NCBI RefSeq assembly: GCF_000419585.1
Contig: NZ_ATTH01000001.1
Location: forward strand, 1,510,005-1,574,004
Reading direction: 5' to 3'
Origin: Salisaeta longa DSM 21114
Lineage (GTDB): Bacteria > Bacteroidota > Rhodothermia > Rhodothermales > Salinibacteraceae
Length of the DNA stretch: 64,000 bases
A model generated the notes under the pieces. The model had not been told where the DNA came from. It worked only from the letters and a program-made list of their open reading frames with translations, and ran no database searches. Positions 49,178-58,600 of the stretch are shown here, one piece after another (the stretch's first letter is position 1; the number at the start of each line of letters is the position of its first letter). The position numbers and the translations under genes were made by a program.

Positions 49178-50563
49178 ATGAAAAAACGTGTCTACATCGT
49201 CGACGACGAACCGAAGATTGGTAATCTTTTTACCAACGTATTGGTTCGAGACGGGTACGAGGTCGAGTCGTTCATCAGCCCCACCAAGATGCTCAAGGCG
49301 CTTGACGAGAGCAAGCGCCCGCCCGATGTCATCCTGGCCGACATGATGATGCCCGACATGGACGGCTTGGAGCTGCTGGAACTCCTAAACGAACGTGAGG
49401 TGAAGGCACCGGTTATCATCATGACGGCGCACTCGTCGGTTCAAACGGCGGTGGAGGCTATGCGGCAGGGCGCCTTCCACTACCTCCAAAAGCCCGTCAA
49501 TTTGGAGGAGATGCGCGCGTTGCTGGAACGGGCGCTCGACCTGTACGGCGCCCACAAGGAGCTGGAGCAGATTAAAGACGAGCAGCAAGCCAAGTACGCT
49601 ATCGACGGCATCTTGGGCGCAAGCGATCCCATCGCGCAAGTGCGCGACACCATCCGCACGCTCTCTGACGCCGCCAACACCACCGTCCTCTTTTCGGGCG
49701 AAACCGGCACCGGCAAAAACCTGGCCGCGCAAACGCTGCACTACAACTCGCCGCGCCGCAAGAAAGCCTTCATGGAGGTGAACTGCGCGGCCCTGCCCGA
49801 CAACCTGCTAGAGGCCGAGCTCTTTGGGTACGAGGAGGGCGCCTTCACCGACGCCCGCGACTCGAAGCAGGGCCTCGTCGAGATCGCCGACGGCGGCACG
49901 CTCTTCCTCGACGAAATCGACTCGATGAGCATGGCGCTGCAGGCGAAGCTGCTCTCGTTTTTGGAAAGCCGTACGTTTCGCCGGCTCGGCGGCGTCGAAG
50001 ACCTGGAGGTGGACGTGCGCGTGCTGTGCGCCACCAACGCCGACCTGGAGTCGAGCGTAAAGGAAAAATCGTTCCGGAAAGACCTCTTCTTTCGCATCAA
50101 CGTCGTCAACGTCAAACTGCCCGCGCTGCGGCACATGGGCGACGACGTGCTGCTGATTGCCAAGCATCTGATTGGGGAATTCAACCGCGACCTGGGCCGC
50201 TCCATTAAGGGCTTCACCGAAGCGGCGAAAAAGAAAATGCTGGATCACATGTGGCCCGGCAACGTCCGCGAGCTGCGCAACGTACTGGAGCGCGCCATGA
50301 TTTTTGCCACCGGCTCGCGGATCGAAGCCTCCGATTTGGCACTCGCCCGGCCCGGCCAACTGGGCGACCTGCACGGCGACGACGCCTCGTTTCACTTCCC
50401 TCTCGGCCGCACGCTGAAAGACTTGGAGAAGGCGTACATCCGCCGCACGCTCGAAACCAACGACAGCAGCTACGCCGACATCTCGGACGAGCTCGGAATC
50501 TCGAAAAAGACGCTGTGGGACAAACGCAAGCGCTACAACTTAGACGAAGTCGTGGATCGCTAA
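49178..50563 (+). CDS. NtrC-family sigma-54 response regulator, orphan, GAFTDA variant
   Basis: 461 residues. Receiver domain 1-120 with phospho-Asp55 (VILADMMMPDMDG) and Lys105. AAA+ domain: Walker A GETGTGKN (174-181), Walker B GGTLFLDEIDSM, arginine-finger region FRKDLFFRINVV. The sigma-54 contact loop reads GYEEGAFTDA, not GAFTGA. A C-terminal Fis-type HTH (SYADISDELGISKKTLWDKR) ends it. No partner kinase lies next to it; the orphan kinase at 12962 is a candidate only by absence of others. A terminator follows. Confidence 0.92.
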   Translation: MKKRVYIVDDEPKIGNLFTNVLVRDGYEVESFISPTKMLKALDESKRPPDVILADMMMPDMDGLELLELLNEREVKAPVIIMTAHSSVQTAVEAMRQGAFHYLQKPVNLEEMRALLERALDLYGAHKELEQIKDEQQAKYAIDGILGASDPIAQVRDTIRTLSDAANTTVLFSGETGTGKNLAAQTLHYNSPRRKKAFMEVNCAALPDNLLEAELFGYEEGAFTDARDSKQGLVEIADGGTLFLDEIDSMSMALQAKLLSFLESRTFRRLGGVEDLEVDVRVLCATNADLESSVKEKSFRKDLFFRINVVNVKLPALRHMGDDVLLIAKHLIGEFNRDLGRSIKGFTEAAKKKMLDHMWPGNVRELRNVLERAMIFATGSRIEASDLALARPGQLGDLHGDDASFHFPLGRTLKDLEKAYIRRTLETNDSSYADISDELGISKKTLWDKRKRYNLDEVVDR

Positions 50564-50590
50564 GCGCCCTGCAACAGCACCGCGGGCCGC

Positions 50591-50617
50591 AAGGTATGAG
50601 CGGGCCCGTACCTTTTT
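50591..50617 (+). terminator. Intrinsic terminator after the NtrC-like gene
   Basis: AAGGTA (50591-50596) pairs with TACCTT (50609-50614), extended by GC pairs inside, and ends in a T run. deoC begins 19 bases later. Confidence 0.7.
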
Positions 50618-50635
50618 GCATTTACACGCTGCAGC

Positions 50636-51478
50636 ATGGAACTGCCCGCCCCCAACGTGCTCGATGAGGCCCTGGCCGCTCTTCACGACCAGGTGTCTGC
50701 GCCGAATCAATCATTTGTTGCCGCGGCCCGTGCCGCGCTCGATCCGCCCCGCACCCCGGGGCTCGCAGGGCCGCGCACGCCCGACGCGCCACCCACGCCC
50801 GCGGCGGTAGCTGCCCGCATCGATCACACGCAGCTTACGCCTACCGCGACCGATGCGGCCATCCAGCAGTGCTGCGAGGAAGCCCTGCAGTACCAGTTTG
50901 GCGCCGTCTGCATTCCGCCGGCCTACGTGCCCCTTGCCACGCAGCACCTGCGCGACAGCGACGTCCGCGTGTGCACCGTCATCGGGTTTCCCCTGGGCGC
51001 CAATCGTCCCGTGGTGAAAGCTACCGAAGCCGGACAGGCCCTCACCGACGGCGCCCACGAGCTGGACATGGTCATGAACCTGGGCGCTTTCAAGAGCGGG
51101 CGCTACACCGACGTGCACGACGACATCGCCGCGGTGGTGGATGCCGCTGCCGACGCCGACCGCGAGGTGCTCGTGAAGGTCATCCTGGAGACGCCCTTGC
51201 TGTCGGATGCCGAGACCGCCGTCGCTGCACAGATCGCTAAGGCCGCCGGGGCCGACTTCGTGAAGACCGCTACGGGCTTTTCCGGCGGCGGCGCCACCTT
51301 TTCTGCTGTGGCCCTCATGCGCCAGGTGGTGGGCGACGCGCTAGGCGTTAAAGCGTCGGGCGGCGTCGGTTCGCTAGACAAGGCGCGGGCCATGCTCGCC
51401 CACGGCGCCACCCGCATCGGCGCGAGCGGCTCGGTGGGCATCATGGAGGGCGCCGCGGCGTCGGATGCGTCGTACTGA
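50636..51478 (+). CDS. deoC: Deoxyribose-phosphate aldolase
   Basis: 280 residues. The family core starts at IDHTQLTPTATD (62-73). Catalytic residues are Asp144 (ELDMVMN), the Schiff-base Lys210 (FVKTATGFSGGGAT) and Lys239 (VKASGGVGS). It cleaves 2-deoxyribose 5-phosphate into acetaldehyde and glyceraldehyde 3-phosphate. An N-terminal extension of about 58 Pro/Ala-rich residues precedes the core; the true start may be later, but no better ATG is close. Confidence 0.95.
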   Translation: MELPAPNVLDEALAALHDQVSAPNQSFVAAARAALDPPRTPGLAGPRTPDAPPTPAAVAARIDHTQLTPTATDAAIQQCCEEALQYQFGAVCIPPAYVPLATQHLRDSDVRVCTVIGFPLGANRPVVKATEAGQALTDGAHELDMVMNLGAFKSGRYTDVHDDIAAVVDAAADADREVLVKVILETPLLSDAETAVAAQIAKAAGADFVKTATGFSGGGATFSAVALMRQVVGDALGVKASGGVGSLDKARAMLAHGATRIGASGSVGIMEGAAASDASY

Positions 51479-51566
51479 CGCGCCGTGCGGGCGGTTTTTC
51501 TGCCGGCCGCTTGATCCTGACGCCTGTAATGCCTACGTTCGTAGAAACTCAACAATCCGCCTGCCG

Positions 51567-52127
51567 ATGTCTTTTCGCATGTTTTCTGCCGTGGTGCTTG
51601 CTACCAGCCTGGGATTGCTCGCGTGCAGCGGGCCGCGCTCGGCACGTACTCCAGCGGATACCTCCGATGCGCGCGGCCCGCGCGCCCCGCAAACTCCGCA
51701 GACCGCCACGGTCGACTGGGCCACGTACGAAACGTTCGACCCCAGCCGCTATCCGGTGAGCCCGCCGCAGCGCGAGCTCAAAATCCGCCACCGCGTACCC
51801 ACCCGCCTGATGCGCGGCGCCGCCGATCAGGGCATCCAGCAAACCGTGCAGGGCTACCGCATCCAGGTGTTCTCGGCCACCGACAAGCAGGCCTCCGAGG
51901 AATTTCGTCTGCAGGTGCGCAACTGGTGGACGAAGGTCCGCGAGGACGCGCCGCAAGACGTCTTTCCGAAGGACTTGCCCATCGTCATTGCCTACGGGCA
52001 GCCGTACTACCGGGTGCGCATTGGCGCGTTTGCCGACCGCCAGCGGGCTTCGCGAGCGCTCAACTTTATCCGCAAGCAGTACCCCGATGCCTTTCTGGCA
52101 CAGAGCACGGTCACCGTCACGCGCTGA
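51567..52127 (+). CDS. SPOR-domain lipoprotein
   Basis: 186 residues from ATG 51567 (MSFRMFSAVVLATSLGLLAC). Lipobox LLAC puts the mature Cys at about 20. A Pro/Thr-rich linker (25-80) leads to the SPOR domain (GYRIQVFSATDKQASEEFRL ... YYRVRIGAFADRQRASRAL), which binds denuded peptidoglycan at division sites. Likely an envelope or cell-division factor. It ends 7 bases before the convergent VWA gene. Confidence 0.85.
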   Translation: MSFRMFSAVVLATSLGLLACSGPRSARTPADTSDARGPRAPQTPQTATVDWATYETFDPSRYPVSPPQRELKIRHRVPTRLMRGAADQGIQQTVQGYRIQVFSATDKQASEEFRLQVRNWWTKVREDAPQDVFPKDLPIVIAYGQPYYRVRIGAFADRQRASRALNFIRKQYPDAFLAQSTVTVTR

Positions 52128-52134
52128 ACCGGTG

Positions 52135-53001
52135 CTACCGTAGGTTGCTGGGCCGCGTGCCAATCTCCAGGAAGCGGACGAGCGCGGTTGGATCGGCGTT
52201 GAAGATGAAACCGCGGGTGTCGAGGTCCACGCGATAGCCCTCCTGCTCGGCCGCGGCCCGCATCGAAAACGGCAGCAGGCTCGACATCTGAAAGAGCGTC
52301 TCGGCGTATTCGTCGTCGTGGGGCAGCTCGGCGCGATCGGAGGGAAACTCCACCGCCGGCGCCTCCGACTCCGACAGGTGGATGTTGAACAGCAGCACCT
52401 CGCCGTCGCCCGTCGCAAACGAACGGAGCTGCTGGGCAAAGCGCAGCGGCTCGCCATCGGTGGCCTCGCCGTCGGTAACGTTGATGACGACCGGCGGGAA
52501 GCTATCGGCGTGCTGATCGATCCACGTGCGTACGCTGCGCGCGGCCAAATCGAGCGCCTGGCACATCGGCGTGCCGTTTTTGGCGTGCGGATCGAACCAA
52601 ATGGGGACCTTGACGCGCTGCTCGGTGGATTCGCCATCGCCGGTGGGCACCGTCTTGATGCGCTCCTCCATGCGCAGCGGGCGCTCGGCGAGGTGACTGA
52701 TGGGGATGAGGCCGCCCGGCGCCTCGAACCCTTCGGCCGGCTGCACCAGCGGCTGCACACGCTCGCCGTAGCCAATAACGCCCACGTGGAAATAGTCGCG
52801 CACGCCGTCTTCTTTCGCACAACGCAGCACCAGGTTCTGCAGCAACCGGTTCACGGTATCCGACAACACGCGGGCCTTGCTCGGCGCCGCATCGCCCATC
52901 TCCTGCGCGCCCCCAAAGGTATCTTGCATCGACGCCGACTGGTCGAGCAAAAACAGGAAGGCAGTGGGCTGGTCGCGGCTAATTTCGGCGGAATACGGCA
53001 T
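52135..53001 (-). CDS. VWA-domain protein
   Basis: 288 residues. MIDAS metal site DQSASM (DxSxS, Asp20), later Thr and NVTDGEATDGEP. The domain covers almost all of the protein; the end (GFIFNADPTALVRFLEIGTR) is a short helical tail. It lacks a signal peptide. Soluble VWA proteins of this type often work with phosphatase or kinase partners, but none lies here. Confidence 0.8.
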   Translation of the reverse strand: MPYSAEISRDQPTAFLFLLDQSASMQDTFGGAQEMGDAAPSKARVLSDTVNRLLQNLVLRCAKEDGVRDYFHVGVIGYGERVQPLVQPAEGFEAPGGLIPISHLAERPLRMEERIKTVPTGDGESTEQRVKVPIWFDPHAKNGTPMCQALDLAARSVRTWIDQHADSFPPVVINVTDGEATDGEPLRFAQQLRSFATGDGEVLLFNIHLSESEAPAVEFPSDRAELPHDDEYAETLFQMSSLLPFSMRAAAEQEGYRVDLDTRGFIFNADPTALVRFLEIGTRPSNLR

Positions 53002-53116
53002 GCAGCATGCGAGGGCTCGGGGGAACGGTAGCGGTCAGCGTGTGGCATGAACGCTTATGGGCCACGTTCCCCGCGGGCCGCGCGGTGCGATCAACAAATG
53101 TGTTACGCAGCGGCTC

Positions 53117-55585
53117 TCACGGCTCAGGAGCGACGGTCACCCGCTCGGAGAGGCGCGACTGGCCGCCGTCTTCGTAGACCACTTGCACCGCGTACTGATA
53201 CGAGGCGCCGGTAGCCACAGCATCTTGAAAGCGTGGCGTCTCGGTGGCGCGGTATCGCTGCAGCCCGCTTGTGCCGGTGCTGCGGTACACCACAAACCAG
53301 TAATCCTTCTGGGCTGGTGTGTCGTAGGTCCAGGTGAGGGCAACGCCGGCCTCATCGTCCGCGATCGCTTCCAGCTGCTGCACCCCGGGGCGCACGCCGG
53401 TGTCGTAGGGCCGCGCGGCCACCGGGCGCCCGCCTGTCGATCGAAGCCCGGTCGAATCTTCGGCCACGATGCGGTAGGTGTACGCCCGATTTTGCACAAC
53501 GGCAGCATCGGTGTAGGCTTCGGCCGTGTCGGGCAAGGTGGCGAGGGTGGTCCAGGCGCTATCCGGGGCCGGGCGACGCATCACCAGATGGTGGGCAACA
53601 TCGGCACTCACCGATGCCGTCCACACCAGCTGCACGCTGCGTGCCGTGGGCGTTGCCTTGCGGATGACCGGGGCGGTAGGCGACACCACATCGGGCAGCT
53701 CTACCCGGATGCGCGTCTTCTCCGAAACGTTGTAGTTGCCGTCCACCGCCTCGACGGCAAAGAAGGCCTCGCGCGTGAGAGACTGCACTTCGAGGGTGTC
53801 GACGTACACGGTGTCGGGCACAAGGCGTCCGGTTTCTAGCGTTACGGGATCATCGGCGTCATTCGACTGAAACACCTTGTAGCCTTGCAGGTCGGGGGCG
53901 CTGTTGCGGGCCCATTGCAGGGTGACGATGCCGTTGGTATCCGCGCGGGCCGTGAGGCCGTGCGGCGGGGGCGGCGGAATCGAGTCGATGAGGTGGATGT
54001 AGCGCGAGCTCGACCGCGCGCGATTGCCCGCCGTGTCGATCGCCGTCACCACGTAGTAGTTCATCGCACGCGAGAGCGCGCGGCTGTCGGTGGTTTGACG
54101 CGTGGTGGGCGGCAATAGCCCCCGGCTTGAATCGGCAATAAACGGTCCATCGGGGGCGTTCGAAATGCCAACCTCGAAGCCCGCCAAGTCATCGGGGGCG
54201 GGCTGCGGCAGCTCCCACTGGATGCGTACCGTGGAGCCCTTCACCTGCTCCTTTTGGGTAATGCGGGGCGTAGGCGGCGCCACGAGGTCGCGGCCACGCA
54301 CCCGCACCTGTGCCGGCAGGCTGAGCGTAGCAAACGGCGTGATTCCGTAGACGCGGTAGGTGTATTCCTGGGTTGCCACGGCGGTGCTGTCGGTAAACAC
54401 CGCGCTTGTTGTGGGCATGTCCTGATTGCGGAGCGGGAGGTACGGCAGGTCGTTGAGCCGCTGAAAGGCGCCGCCTGTAAACGCTTGCGGGCGCTGGGTG
54501 GTGGCGTCGATGCCATTGGGGTAGAGCGGGGCTTTGCGGCCGTCGGCGCGCTCGATGTAGTACGCCGTGTAGGCCCCGTCGCCGTTTAGACCGGCGCGCG
54601 GCCAGCGGAGGATCGTTTTGTTTTGCGTTACCTTCGCCTGCACGGCGGGGGGCGGCACCTGCGGCCCAAGGTCGGTTGGACCCACGCGCACGTAGGCCGT
54701 GTCGACCGTGAAGCTATCGGGTTGCACCGCCGGATACACGCGGTACACGTAGGTGTGCTCGCGCGGCTGTACATCGGTATCGGTGAGGCGCAGCGCCAGC
54801 CCGCGGGCCGCGGTGGCATCCAGGTCGGCCGCCAGCAAGCTGAAGCCGTAGCGGCTCTTGTACGTGCTGGTCTTCATTTTGAGGCGGGCGTAGGGCCCCG
54901 TACCGGCAGGGATCACCGTCTCGCCGTACAGCATCTGCAGGGCCACGCCCGCGTACCGATCGGCCGGATTGTTCGGTTCCACGTATTGCCCCCAGGTGGC
55001 AAGCGGCCACGGGCGGAGGGTGTCGGCGACGACGGGCCGGAAGTCCTCGGGACGCGCCAGCGTCACGTCGGCCTGTAGGCGGCGCAGGAGGTCGTCAATC
55101 AGAATGCGCGGCACGTTAGCGGCCCGAAGCCCCCGGCGCACGGCCGCCGTGTCTACGTCCGCCAGGTTAATGGACTCCAACACGCGCAGCACGGCCGCTT
55201 CGTCAACGGGCTCTCCATCAGCCGGAAGGTTGTCGCGGAGACGCTCGACCCCGAGGCTATCAACGACGCGCGCGCCCACCCTGAGGCGCTCGACCACGTA
55301 CCCTACGGCATTGCCATGACGCCAGGCCCGCGCCGAGGTGGGGGCCCACCGCAAGATGACGCTATCGGCGGCGGCCTTGGCCAGCACGCGCAGCCCGTGC
55401 GTGGTTGCGTTGGCGGGCGGCTGGCCGGGTGCCACCGGCGGCGAAGCCACAGGCGCATCAAGCGGTGGCGGCGACGGCTCGGGGCGTTCTTGCGCTCGTG
55501 CGCCGGGCACTGCCAGGTGCATAGCAGCAGCGATGAGCACCGCCAGGAGAAGTCCGCGTCTAAACGTCGTGGGTTGTTGCATCAT
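53117..55585 (-). CDS. Secreted multi-FnIII surface protein
   Basis: About 822 residues from ATG 55585 (MMQQPTTFRRGLLLAVLIAA). Signal peptide to about GARAQ. A helical or mixed N-terminal part (45-300) is followed by at least five fibronectin III repeats, recognised by 'PPTPRITQKEQVKGSTVRIQ', 'PPPPPHGLTARADTNGIVTL', 'TAPVIRKATPTARSVQLVWT' and 'EAIADDEAGVALTWTYDTPA'. It ends in an FnIII repeat without a T9SS-type sorting tail. It lies 104 bases after the giant gene on the same strand and is likely the third member of a surface assembly. Confidence 0.8.
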   Translation of the reverse strand: MMQQPTTFRRGLLLAVLIAAAMHLAVPGARAQERPEPSPPPLDAPVASPPVAPGQPPANATTHGLRVLAKAAADSVILRWAPTSARAWRHGNAVGYVVERLRVGARVVDSLGVERLRDNLPADGEPVDEAAVLRVLESINLADVDTAAVRRGLRAANVPRILIDDLLRRLQADVTLARPEDFRPVVADTLRPWPLATWGQYVEPNNPADRYAGVALQMLYGETVIPAGTGPYARLKMKTSTYKSRYGFSLLAADLDATAARGLALRLTDTDVQPREHTYVYRVYPAVQPDSFTVDTAYVRVGPTDLGPQVPPPAVQAKVTQNKTILRWPRAGLNGDGAYTAYYIERADGRKAPLYPNGIDATTQRPQAFTGGAFQRLNDLPYLPLRNQDMPTTSAVFTDSTAVATQEYTYRVYGITPFATLSLPAQVRVRGRDLVAPPTPRITQKEQVKGSTVRIQWELPQPAPDDLAGFEVGISNAPDGPFIADSSRGLLPPTTRQTTDSRALSRAMNYYVVTAIDTAGNRARSSSRYIHLIDSIPPPPPHGLTARADTNGIVTLQWARNSAPDLQGYKVFQSNDADDPVTLETGRLVPDTVYVDTLEVQSLTREAFFAVEAVDGNYNVSEKTRIRVELPDVVSPTAPVIRKATPTARSVQLVWTASVSADVAHHLVMRRPAPDSAWTTLATLPDTAEAYTDAAVVQNRAYTYRIVAEDSTGLRSTGGRPVAARPYDTGVRPGVQQLEAIADDEAGVALTWTYDTPAQKDYWFVVYRSTGTSGLQRYRATETPRFQDAVATGASYQYAVQVVYEDGGQSRLSERVTVAPEP

Positions 55586-55689
55586 GCGAAACGTCCATCG
55601 TTGGATAAAATGAAGCACGGGTGTGGCGTACAGCAGGGGCAGCGCGCCCGGGAACCGCCGTGCACGCCCCCGGGCATGTGGGCCTCGTG

Positions 55690-58600
55690 TTAGCGTCCAA
55701 AGTAGAACCAATCCCACTTCTGGTCGCCCGTAACGGGCAATACGATCTTCACGAAGCCACCGTCTCCTTTGGTAGACGAGTATGGCTCGTCGTACACGCG
55801 CCTCCCGGCAGGACTCATAAAGGAACTGAGTGACGCCTGACGGAAATACGTTTGCATTGACTCACAGAGATCTCGCATATAGCTACTCCATGTCCAGCAA
55901 GAAGAGTAGCCTGCCATCAATTCATTCTTTTTGGCACGCGCCTTTGCTCCAACGTACGATTTGATGTCGGCATGCTCGGCCATTGCGCCGTCTGGGAGTT
56001 CCCAACGCGTGGTGAAGTCCTTCCATTCAGCATTGAACTGCTCGCCGCCCGGTACGAGCTCGCTCTGTTGTAGCGGCGGCGCGCCGTAGCCGTCGGTGTC
56101 GCCCAGCACCCATGCCACAAGGGGGTGTGGCGGAAAGACAAACCGGCCGCGGTAGCTTCGGCCGTTGGTATCTACGCGGTTGTAGGCTGCGCTCCGCGGG
56201 TAGCTGCTTATGTACGGTCGTACATACTCGCGCACGTAACTTCCGGTCGTCGTACGGCCCGTTGGTTCAGGGCTTGGGCCTTCGAGGGTAAGATACGGAT
56301 CGATGACGTTTCCTTTGCCAAAGAGGTCGTACTGGTCGTACGGCTCATAACGCGAGGTTACGGCAATGCGGTAGGCATCGTCCTCATGGTTGTAGTCTTC
56401 GGCCACCACGTAGGTGTCATCAAGCTTTTCGTTGTACGAGTTGTAGCGGCTCGTACCGAAGTGGTAGCTGTACAAAATCTTGTAGCCGGGCACAGCGGTG
56501 GTCGTCCCTACCACCTTGCGTTCGCGCACGCTGGCCGTCCCGCCGCCGCCCACGGTAAGGCTGCGGCGCTCTTCTTGCGCCCGGAGGTTTTGTCCCAGCC
56601 GGTTGATCCTTTCCTGGAAAGAAATATTCAGGTTACGGACGCGGATGAGCTGTACCGCGTAAATAGTGGAGCGGTCGATATTCGGCTCGTCCCACGTGAT
56701 ATATCCGCCTCCGGCCGATACGCGGGGCGTGCTAAATGATGTGCCGCCCCCAACAGACAGGTAGCGCACCCGCAGGTACACGCTGCGAATCTCATCGTTG
56801 GCGCGCTCGGCGGCCGTCATGTCTTCGAGGTAGCTGTAGTTGATCCCGTCGTGGGTGAAGTACAGCCCGTTGCGGCCGTGCGTGCCGCGCACGTAGTACC
56901 GCTTTTTGTCGAGCGGATAGGTGTGGGCCACGTGGTCGCGCTGGATGGTTGTGGGCCGCGTGCCCGTCGTAAAGGTGACGGTGCGCGTGCCCTGCGGAAT
57001 GCGGTTGCCGTCGTCGTCCTTCGCGCTTATCCAACGGCCCGCCGCATCGCGCTCTTCGGCGTACGCGTTCACGGTAAAGGTGTACGTGGTGCGTCCTTTA
57101 AGGGCCTCGCTTGGTTTAAAGACCATGAGCGACCCATTGTCTCGTTTCTCCAAGGTGCCTGGCACCACCGGGCCATCGGCTGTGTTGCCCTCGTACAGCG
57201 TAATGCCATCAGTGGAGAGGCGCACCAGTGCCGGACCGTTGGGCCCTTCGATGGTCTCTACCTGGTCGAGGTTAAGGGCAAACGTGGCACTGGGCTGCGC
57301 AAAGACGCTCACGTCGTCTTCGCGCGGGGCCGGCGAAACATCCTGAATGGCATCAAGGCCTGCCAATGCCTGCCCGGCGCCCAACCGGCACTCGGTGCCA
57401 CTGCTAAATTCGTAATTAAAGTCGCCCTCAATGAGTCCTCCCAGCACGCGGTATCGTCCCGCCACGTTGCCTTTCATCCACGTGGGGTTGGGAATGCCGC
57501 CATTCAGTTCGGTGGCCACACCCAGCTGGGCAATGGGGAGTCGTCCGGTGTAGATGGGGGGGAGATCGGCAATGATGCCCACCTCGCCATACACGCCGGC
57601 AAAAAACTGCCCGCGGGCGTAGAAGCCGTTGCTGCCGGGCACCGTGCCGGTCCCCTGGCACGTGGCCGCGCCCACCTCTTGCATATTTATCGTTGCGCCA
57701 AGGCCCGCATCGAGCGCGCCGTAAAAGATGGCGAAGCGACTGCCGAAGCCCGCCGAAGCCCCAAGGCCCATCAAAAACCCGACGTTGGGGTTGGGCGGAC
57801 TGGGCTGAAAGCTGCCGCTGCACAACCGGCTCTCGCGGCCCCACGCAAAGTTGGCGGCATCGCAGTACGCCTTAATGGGCTTCACCCGAGCGGGCGGGCT
57901 GTTGCCCAGGTACAGAAACATTTCTAGCTTGGCCAACGCGCCAGCCAGCGGAAACTGAAACCACTGGTTGCCCGGATCGCCCACCTGAAAGTAGTACCGA
58001 TCCTCGGTCCCGTTGATGTACAGCTTGGCACTACCCGACGCTTCCATAAAGCCGGCCGCCGGAGCATACTTCATCCCGAAGTCGCCCACAAAGGTTTCGT
58101 CCGGAATGTTGTAGACGAGCGACAGGTCGGCCGTGCCTTGGGCTGTTTGCGCCCGCTGCGTAATGTTACCCCGCAGGCGGCCCTTGCTCAGGAAGTAGCC
58201 TTGACCGTTGAGCGTGACTTGCTCGACCCCCGTGCTCCCGTTGTTAAACGCCACCTCGAAGTTGACGTCGCCGTTAAACACCTCGGGGCGCGTCAGTCCG
58301 ATGGTAAGGCCGGCGCGCAGCCCCAGCGCAATGCTCTCATCCACCTGGTAGTGGGTTCCGGTGTCGGGCGGATCGGGCGCGGGCCACGGATCGCCGGTGC
58401 GGCGTGGCGGCGAATCTGGCAGATAGTTGATCGCCTTGTTCGTCCATGTGAGCGGCGGCTTCATGTGATAGTACGCGCCGCCTTTTGCGCCAAACATTTT
58501 CAGTTGGCCAAACGGCCCGATGGGCAGCCCCTGACGGTAAAATCCGCCCAGGTTGCCCAGCCAGTAGTCAACATCGTCTTTCGTACCGAAGATGAACTCG

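Noticed and set aside
55690-55780. T9SS C-terminal sorting domain on the giant protein
   Set aside because: The last residues lack the usual beta-rich sorting-domain pattern ending in a short conserved Lys/Arg-containing strand.
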